From assembly GCA_016858145.1 (NCBI GenBank), contig JAEHOE010000013.1, forward strand, positions 930,001-994,000: a DNA stretch of 64,000 nucleotides, given 5' to 3'. A model generated the notes under the pieces. That model was given only the letters and a program-made list of their open reading frames with translations, did not search any database and was not told where the DNA came from. The translations under genes were made by a program, and so were the position numbers. Source of the DNA: Edaphochlamys debaryana. Taxonomy: Eukaryota > Chlorophyta > Chlorophyceae > Chlamydomonadales. Shown piece by piece: positions 59,066 through 64,000 of this stretch. Positions within the stretch are counted from its first letter, which is position 1. Each line of letters opens with the position of its first letter.

Positions 59066-60799
59066 TCACCGGGCTCCGGCCGTCTCAGCAGCAGGGCATG
59101 CGGCCGCAGCCTCATCGCAAGGCGTCGCCGCCGGCCCCGGCCTCGCCTTGCTGCCCGGCTGCCGCACCCTCAGCCGCAGGAACCCGGCCAGCCGCCCGTC
59201 CCTGCCGAGCAGCCGCCCCACAGAGCGGCCCGCGAGGCCGGAATCCGGCTCCACAGCCGCTGCCGCTGCCGCCGCCGCTGCTGCGGACGCCTCAACCGGG
59301 GCCGAAGCCGGCGCTGCAGGAGGCGAGGCAGCGTCCTGCTCGGGAGCTGCGAAGCCGGGGCCCCACAGCGGCAGAAGGTAGAGGGCAGAGCCCGACGACG
59401 ACGCGCAGGGCTCTGCCTTTGCAAAGCTGGAGCCGGCCGCAAGAGGCGACAGGGTGCGTCGCACGGGCGCGAACCCGCCAGCCTCCTCCCACCCGGCCCC
59501 TGCCTCCAGCTCCAGCTCCACCTCGAGCTCATCTGCCAGCGCCGCCGCCAGGCCCGCCGCCGGGACGCTGGCGGCGCCGTCGGCGGGCGCCGCCGCCGTC
59601 ATCAGCGCCGCCACCGGCGCCGGTAGCGAGGCCGTGACGGCGAGGAGGTCCCGACCGCCCGGGCCAAGCCATACGGACACGCCCCAGCGGAGGCCGCGGA
59701 AAGACACCGCCTCGAGACCGCCGCTGCCAGCGGCGGGGTGCGTGGCGCCGGCGGGAGCCGTATAAGCGTCGCCGTGGGGAAAGAGGACGGAGTGGAAGGA
59801 CGCGGTGGCACGGCAGGGAGCTGGTGTGCTGGTGGCGGCAAGCTGGGGACGGCTGGCGGCGGCAGCCTCGGCGGCCGCGGCAGTCTCCACAGCGGCCATG
59901 GCGGCGGCGGCGGCGCAGGTTCGTGCCGCGGCCAGCAGCTCGTCCTGCCGTACGTGCCAGCCGAGAGCGGCGGCGGCGGTGGCGCCGTCAGCACCGCCAT
60001 CCGCCGCCGCTGCGGCCGGCGGGGGCGATGCCGGCTCCTTGTCGCCGTGGGGGCGGTGGCCAACGGGTGGAGGCAGGTAGGGCGCGACCACACGGCGGTA
60101 GACGGGGGTCAGGTGCCGCCAGCGGACCTGCGACCAGAGCTCCGGCGGCGGCGGTTGGCCGTTGGCGCTCGTCCAAACCGCCACGAGCTGCAGAACGCTC
60201 GCCTCCTCGGCCGACCCAAATCGTTCGCTTGCCAGCACGGCGGCGGCCGCAGCTGCGGGCAGCTCTATCCAGCGGCCCAGCAGGTCGGGGCTGTTGAGGA
60301 TGCGGGGAGCATCTGTCAGCGCGGCTGCAAGGACCTCGCCCAGACGTGCGGTCGCTGGCGCGAGCTTGCTTGGCGCAGGAGCCGTGGAGGAGGGCCAGAG
60401 CCCGTCGAGAAGGGTGCCCGCTTCAACCGCTGCCTCCCAGAAGGCGTCGTCCCCGGGAAGCAAGGAGGTCGCGCGAGCGATGGCAGCCTCACAGGAAGAC
60501 AGGAGGGCGGGCGCCCGCTGAGCAAATGTAGGCGTTGGCGATGGGAGCGGCGTCGGGGTGAGGAGCGTCGCTGTTGCGCCACCGCGGGCCTGTGGGCTGC
60601 TCAAGCTCACTCCGCCAGCACCTGCACCGCCCTCGGTCCCCGGTTCCCTGAACCACGGAGAGCTGCGCGGCACTTGCGCCATGCGCGCTGCTGTAGGGTT
60701 CGCCACAGGCAGACGGCCCGATGCCCTATGGACTGATCGCGCCCAGCTGCCAGCCAAGCTCTGCTCCAGGCAGCCAGGGCGTTGGGCGCGCGCTGCCAT
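59066..60799 (-). CDS. BACK-domain-like protein
   Basis: One long open frame of about 577 codons from ATG 60799. Residues about 180-255 resemble a BACK domain, the helical module between BTB and kelch repeats in cullin-3 adaptors: GRWIELPAAAAAAVLASERF, then EEASVLQLVAVWTSANG, then LWSQVRWRHLTPVYRRVVAP. No BTB domain is visible upstream. The C-terminal half (FRGLRWGVSVWLGPGGRDLL, LYLLPLWGP, GRLAGFLRLRVRQ) looks like beta strands between Ala-rich linkers and is not assigned. An acceptor-like TTTGCTCAG near 60515 suggests that the true exon may begin there and be joined to upstream exons that I could not find, so the N terminus is doubtful. Confidence 0.6.
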   Translation of the reverse strand: MAARAQRPGCLEQSLAGSWARSVHRASGRLPVANPTAARMAQVPRSSPWFREPGTEGGAGAGGVSLSSPQARGGATATLLTPTPLPSPTPTFAQRAPALLSSCEAAIARATSLLPGDDAFWEAAVEAGTLLDGLWPSSTAPAPSKLAPATARLGEVLAAALTDAPRILNSPDLLGRWIELPAAAAAAVLASERFGSAEEASVLQLVAVWTSANGQPPPPELWSQVRWRHLTPVYRRVVAPYLPPPVGHRPHGDKEPASPPPAAAAADGGADGATAAAALGWHVRQDELLAAARTCAAAAAMAAVETAAAAEAAAASRPQLAATSTPAPCRATASFHSVLFPHGDAYTAPAGATHPAAGSGGLEAVSFRGLRWGVSVWLGPGGRDLLAVTASLPAPVAALMTAAAPADGAASVPAAGLAAALADELEVELELEAGAGWEEAGGFAPVRRTLSPLAAGSSFAKAEPCASSSGSALYLLPLWGPGFAAPEQDAASPPAAPASAPVEASAAAAAAAAAAVEPDSGLAGRSVGRLLGRDGRLAGFLRLRVRQPGSKARPGPAATPCDEAAAACPAAETAGAR

Positions 60800-61725
60800 A
60801 GCTGAGCTCTGCAACGTGAAGCGCGGGAAGCCGGGGCCCCTGAGCCCTTGTGGAGGCCTATGGCAGCTAGATGGTCACAGATGCGATGTGGGAGCGGGCG
60901 GCCCTGTGGCGCGCAGCCGGGGTGCACAATTCAACGTGCGCTACGGGTCAACGCTCGCAGCACGGACGAGCCTCCTGTATGCCTCGTCTTTCTAAAACAC
61001 GTTGGCGATGGAGCTAAAGCCGGTTCTTCAGCCGGCAGAGCCGCAATCCGCTGTCCGCAAGCCAGCCGAATCGCGATCTCGGCATCAACAGCCCGCGAGC
61101 TGTGTGCACAGCCTGCAGCTTTGGTGGCGTTCGATGGCAGCATAATTGCACCATGACTGAGAACACCGAGAAAGGGCACCCCAACCAACCGCACGTGCGC
61201 TTTCACCACCCCGTTCCCCAGCGCCCGCTTCCCGGTCCAGAGCTCGGCATCCCCTGCCCCTGGCCTCTCCCCTCGAATGCCGTTCGCCCTTGCCAAGCCC
61301 TCTATGCCCTTAACCCACTGGCAGCCTGCTTATCTGCTGCACCGGCACACCGCTCCAGGCATCGGTGGCACCGCCTCTGCTCGGGCCTGTACGGGCCTGT
61401 TCGGGGTCGCAGAGGCCATGCGGTGTCTCAGGGTCTTGTCCCTGAAGGCGGCCTCCTCGGGATGCCTGTTATCTGAAGTGCCTCTCCACTCCTGAGGGCC
61501 ACAGGGTCTGTAAGGGGCACCGCGGTCCGCAGCACACCTCCCGTGATGGGGGCCAGGGAGAGAGGGGAGGGAATGAGGGGCGAAGTTTGCAGGGGTCAGG
61601 GCCTCAGGGGCAAAGGTTGTAAGGTTGACGGAAGTTGGTGCCATTTGTGGTCCCTCCCATCCAACGACCTTCCCCTTCTACCCGTCCACTCCCCACCCCT
61701 CGTTCCAACCCCCCTTGCCTCCCAG
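60800..61725. other. Intergenic with possible 5' exons
   Basis: Holds the start region of the BACK-like gene (minus strand) and perhaps first exons of the next + strand gene. A frame from ATG 61277 gives a leader-like sequence rich in Ala, Leu and Arg, and another starts at 61153, but neither joins in phase to the exon at 61726 by a good donor. Confidence 0.35.
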
Positions 61726-62564
61726 AGGCGCAGTCCCTGCAGGTGGAGCGGGGCGTGGCTCGGGTGGACATTGTGCGGGAGCTGTACACGTGAGCGGGGG
61801 GCAAAGGGGCATGGGGAGGGGTGAACCTTGACGTTTTGGGATGCGAGCAGGCGGAGGGGAGGGTGGTCCGGCGTCCAGCGGCCTCGGTGGCGCCACGGAA
61901 GTTGGAATGTTCCGGGTGGCGCCTGGGGTCCGGGCAATGCATGGCGTGCACAGGCTGAACTTAATACCCCACCCCCCTGACTCACCAGCCCTCATCCTCA
62001 CCTGGTGTCCTCCCCCTTTCTTCCCCCAGGCGGGTGATGCGTATGGCCATGCAAATCAAGGCCAAGGTATTAGGGGCCAAAGTGGGGGTTGAGGGGGATG
62101 GAGGTGACTACCGGTAGGGGGGCGGGGATGGACCGGGCATTCCCTGCAAGCCCAGCGCGTGCTGCGTGCCGCTACCGCCGCCCCTGCTAAACCCCTCCTC
62201 CGCCTTAATCCCGGGACCAGGCGTTCGCTGTAAGCCCGCTTCACCTCACCCACCCTTGGGGGTAGGCGCCTGACGCTATCATTAGCCTCAACCCTCCCCC
62301 CAGACCTCCTGGCTTGATGCATGGGCGTCGCTTCACTGCTCGCAAGAGCAGGGTTGTGGATAGAGCCTCGCCTTTTCCCCCCCCTCCCCTTTTCCCCCCC
62401 TCCCCTCCCGTCAGGTGGGCCTGGTGGAGTGGTTGGCTGACGTGGTCACGTGGGTCACCGCCTGGCGTGGGGGGGCGGCCTGGGGGGGCGGCCTGGCGGG
62501 GGGCGGTGGTGGGGGCGGCCCCTCCGTGCGGGCGAGGGAGCTCATTGCGGCGGCAGCCACCTGA
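61726..62564 (+). CDS. Small unrecognised protein, 3' exons
   Basis: Three exons splice cleanly in frame: 61726-61789, 62030-62066 and 62415-62564, ending in TGA. They encode about 83 residues: a charged helical stretch (SLQVERGVARVDIVRELYTR, RMAMQIKAK), a hydrophobic helix (GLVEWLADVVTWVTAW), a Gly-rich hinge and a C-terminal ARELIAAAAT. The hydrophobic helix could be a membrane segment. The first exon must end in phase 1 and was not found, so length and start are unknown. I do not recognise the family. Confidence 0.5.
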
Positions 62565-63130
62565 GGGGGCAGTGGCGGGGGGGAGCAGAAGGAGGAGAGG
62601 GCGTGGTCTTGGGGTCAATGGGGTGGTGCAGGAGGTGTGGTCAAGGGGCGCGCGGGACAGGGCTGGGCCGAGTGAGGGGGGCGGGGCGGAGGAGTAGAGG
62701 GCGGATGGCTGTATATGTGGAGCTCGGCGGGATGTGACCGCCCGCGTAAGGCGGGCTGCAGGTAAGTCAGCTGCGGGTGTGGCGGGGTGCAGGTGAGCGG
62801 TACGCTGGGACGACGTCAAGTGCGTGCGGGCTGAGGGGGCTGAGGGGCATCCAGTGTGAACTTCTCGACGGTCGCGGTTTAAGCGGTGGAAACCTGCTGC
62901 CGCTCCGTCCCCGTGCTTTGCACCGTGCCTGCCCGTTGTCCCATAGCCCAACCATTCAGGGCCGCTTCGACATTGGCCGCTGACGTCCTCAGTCATCGTG
63001 GGGCCGGGTTCGAGCCGACCTGCCATTGCCCGCTTCATAGAATAGCACAAAGCACCGCTCCGCACCGTGCACCGCAAAGCACCAATACCGAGCACTCAAT
63101 GAGGTATAGCACCCAAGCGGCTCAAGCGCG
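62565..63130. other. Intergenic
   Basis: G-rich just after the previous stop (about 62565-62700), otherwise unremarkable. Holds the upstream region of the receptor-like gene. Confidence 0.4.
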
Positions 63131-64000
63131 ATGAAGGACCCTCCTACTGCTGCTAGCGCTCAATCAAAGCCCTCGCTCTGGAGAAGGGCGTGGCATGGCT
63201 CTTGGCAGGTGCGCATGCCGCTCGGCGCCGAGGCTTGCTGCCTTAGCCGCAAGACCTTGTCCCCATTTTTCGTGGGGCTTCACATCAGGTTACTCAGCGT
63301 GTGTGCCTGCGCGCTGAACCGGAGCCTGTGACTGTACTCCCTGACTGCATGCCCTAGGACATCACTTCGGCCGCGAGGTCGCGCCCGGCTCTCATCCTAT
63401 GGCCTTTGCTGTTATTTATGCTCCTGACCGGCCTCGGCGTCTTCGGCGTGACATATGGTGCCGCGCGGGAAGCACGCGACACTCAGGTCAGTTTTCGCCC
63501 TTACGGTCTGTGGGGTTTTTGGGCTCAGCCCTTTCCCTGTCCTGACATCATGGCTGGGAAGGCCGGGGACGAGGGGCTGACGACGCCGGGATGAGGAGGG
63601 ACGGGTCCCAACCCCAAGTCCCCAAATGCCTCCGAGCCCCGGAGTTTCCCATGGGGAAGGTTTGGTAGGGAGTTGATCGGCTCAGCTCTTTTCCTGCCTG
63701 CCCCCTTGTCGCAGTTCGCGTTGCAGAGGCTCCAACTCAGCATCCCCAATCTGTGCCATGCACTTCATCCCTTGCGCCTGTGCGCGTGCTGCTCGTGTCT
63801 TCCCCCGTTCCCCCACTCCCAAACACAACAGGAACAAATGAGGTCCCTGGCCCAAGACGCAGCCCTGAGGTTCCGCACCCAAGTCGCCGCCAGCTTTGCG
63901 CCCGTGCGGGCCCTCGCGGCCCTCGTGTCGCGCGCGCCTCAGTACAACACCACGAGTGCCCTGTTCAGCGTTCTCGCCCCCGCGCTCGTCGAAATGGTGA
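63131..64000 (+). CDS. Membrane receptor-like protein, N terminus only
   Basis: Three exons in phase 0: 63131-63208, 63358-63486 and 63832 to the edge (a GTGA at 63997 may be the next donor). The 124 visible residues are a short basic cytosolic leader, one clear transmembrane helix (about 37-56, LILWPLLLFMLLTGLGVFGV), then a helical stretch QMRSLAQDAALRFRTQVAAS and the start of an extracytosolic domain. This layout resembles the many Chlamydomonas receptor-type adenylate/guanylate cyclases and sensor kinases, with a periplasmic-type sensor after the first helix. No catalytic domain lies in the window, so the output is unknown. Confidence 0.65.

Noticed and set aside
62990..63025. GGTTCGAGCC resembling a tRNA B box
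   Set aside because: No acceptor, D or anticodon arm can be built around it on either strand.

Overview
The window reads as nuclear DNA of a Chlamydomonas-like (volvocine) green alga. It is very GC-rich, its genes are cut into many short GT-AG (sometimes GC-AG) introns, and proteins carry Ala/Gly/Pro-rich low-complexity stretches. TGTAA poly(A) signals lie in several 3' UTRs, and gene content includes cilium-linked families plus an algal Cys-rich module. All gene models come from reading splice sites and phases by eye. Where the whole chain of exons closes in frame (FkbM protein 545 aa, exonuclease 747 aa, EXD-like protein 1029 aa, FANCL 501 aa, SHIPPO protein about 1743 aa) I trust the model well; 5' ends are the weakest parts.

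Layout, left to right: a kinesin-6-like motor (+); a signal-anchored Cys-rich/FkbM methyltransferase (+); convergent to it, a Pol I-type 5'-3' exonuclease with a transit-peptide-like N terminus (-); head to head with that, an EXD1/RNase D-like DEDDy 3'-5' exonuclease (+); a CDKL-family protein kinase with a very long tail (+) carrying a small hAT-like element in one intron; a 3.7-kb gene-poor stretch; a MYND zinc-finger protein gene (-) and its tandem, clearly decayed copy (-); FANCL, the Fanconi anaemia E3 ubiquitin ligase (-); a large SHIPPO/PGPG-repeat (ODF3-like) protein (+); two intron-containing tRNA-Arg genes facing each other, CCT (+) and TCT (-), with a second hAT-like element just upstream of the latter; a BACK-domain-like protein (-); a small unrecognised gene (+); and the first exons of a membrane-anchored receptor-like protein (+) running off the right edge.

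Functional themes: cilia and cytoskeleton (CDKL kinase, SHIPPO protein, kinesin), DNA repair or organelle DNA metabolism (two nucleases of opposite polarity sharing a 321-bp divergent promoter region, and FANCL), and surface or secretory functions (FkbM protein, receptor-like protein). There is no operon structure, CRISPR array or viral gene. The most interesting sequence-level observations are two short non-autonomous hAT-like transposons with perfect 8-bp target duplications, an in-frame TGA sitting inside a splice donor of the CDKL gene, a tandem MYND pair in which both copies are broken at the same zinc finger while sharing a nearly identical tract, and a 166-bp satellite that makes up an entire intron.
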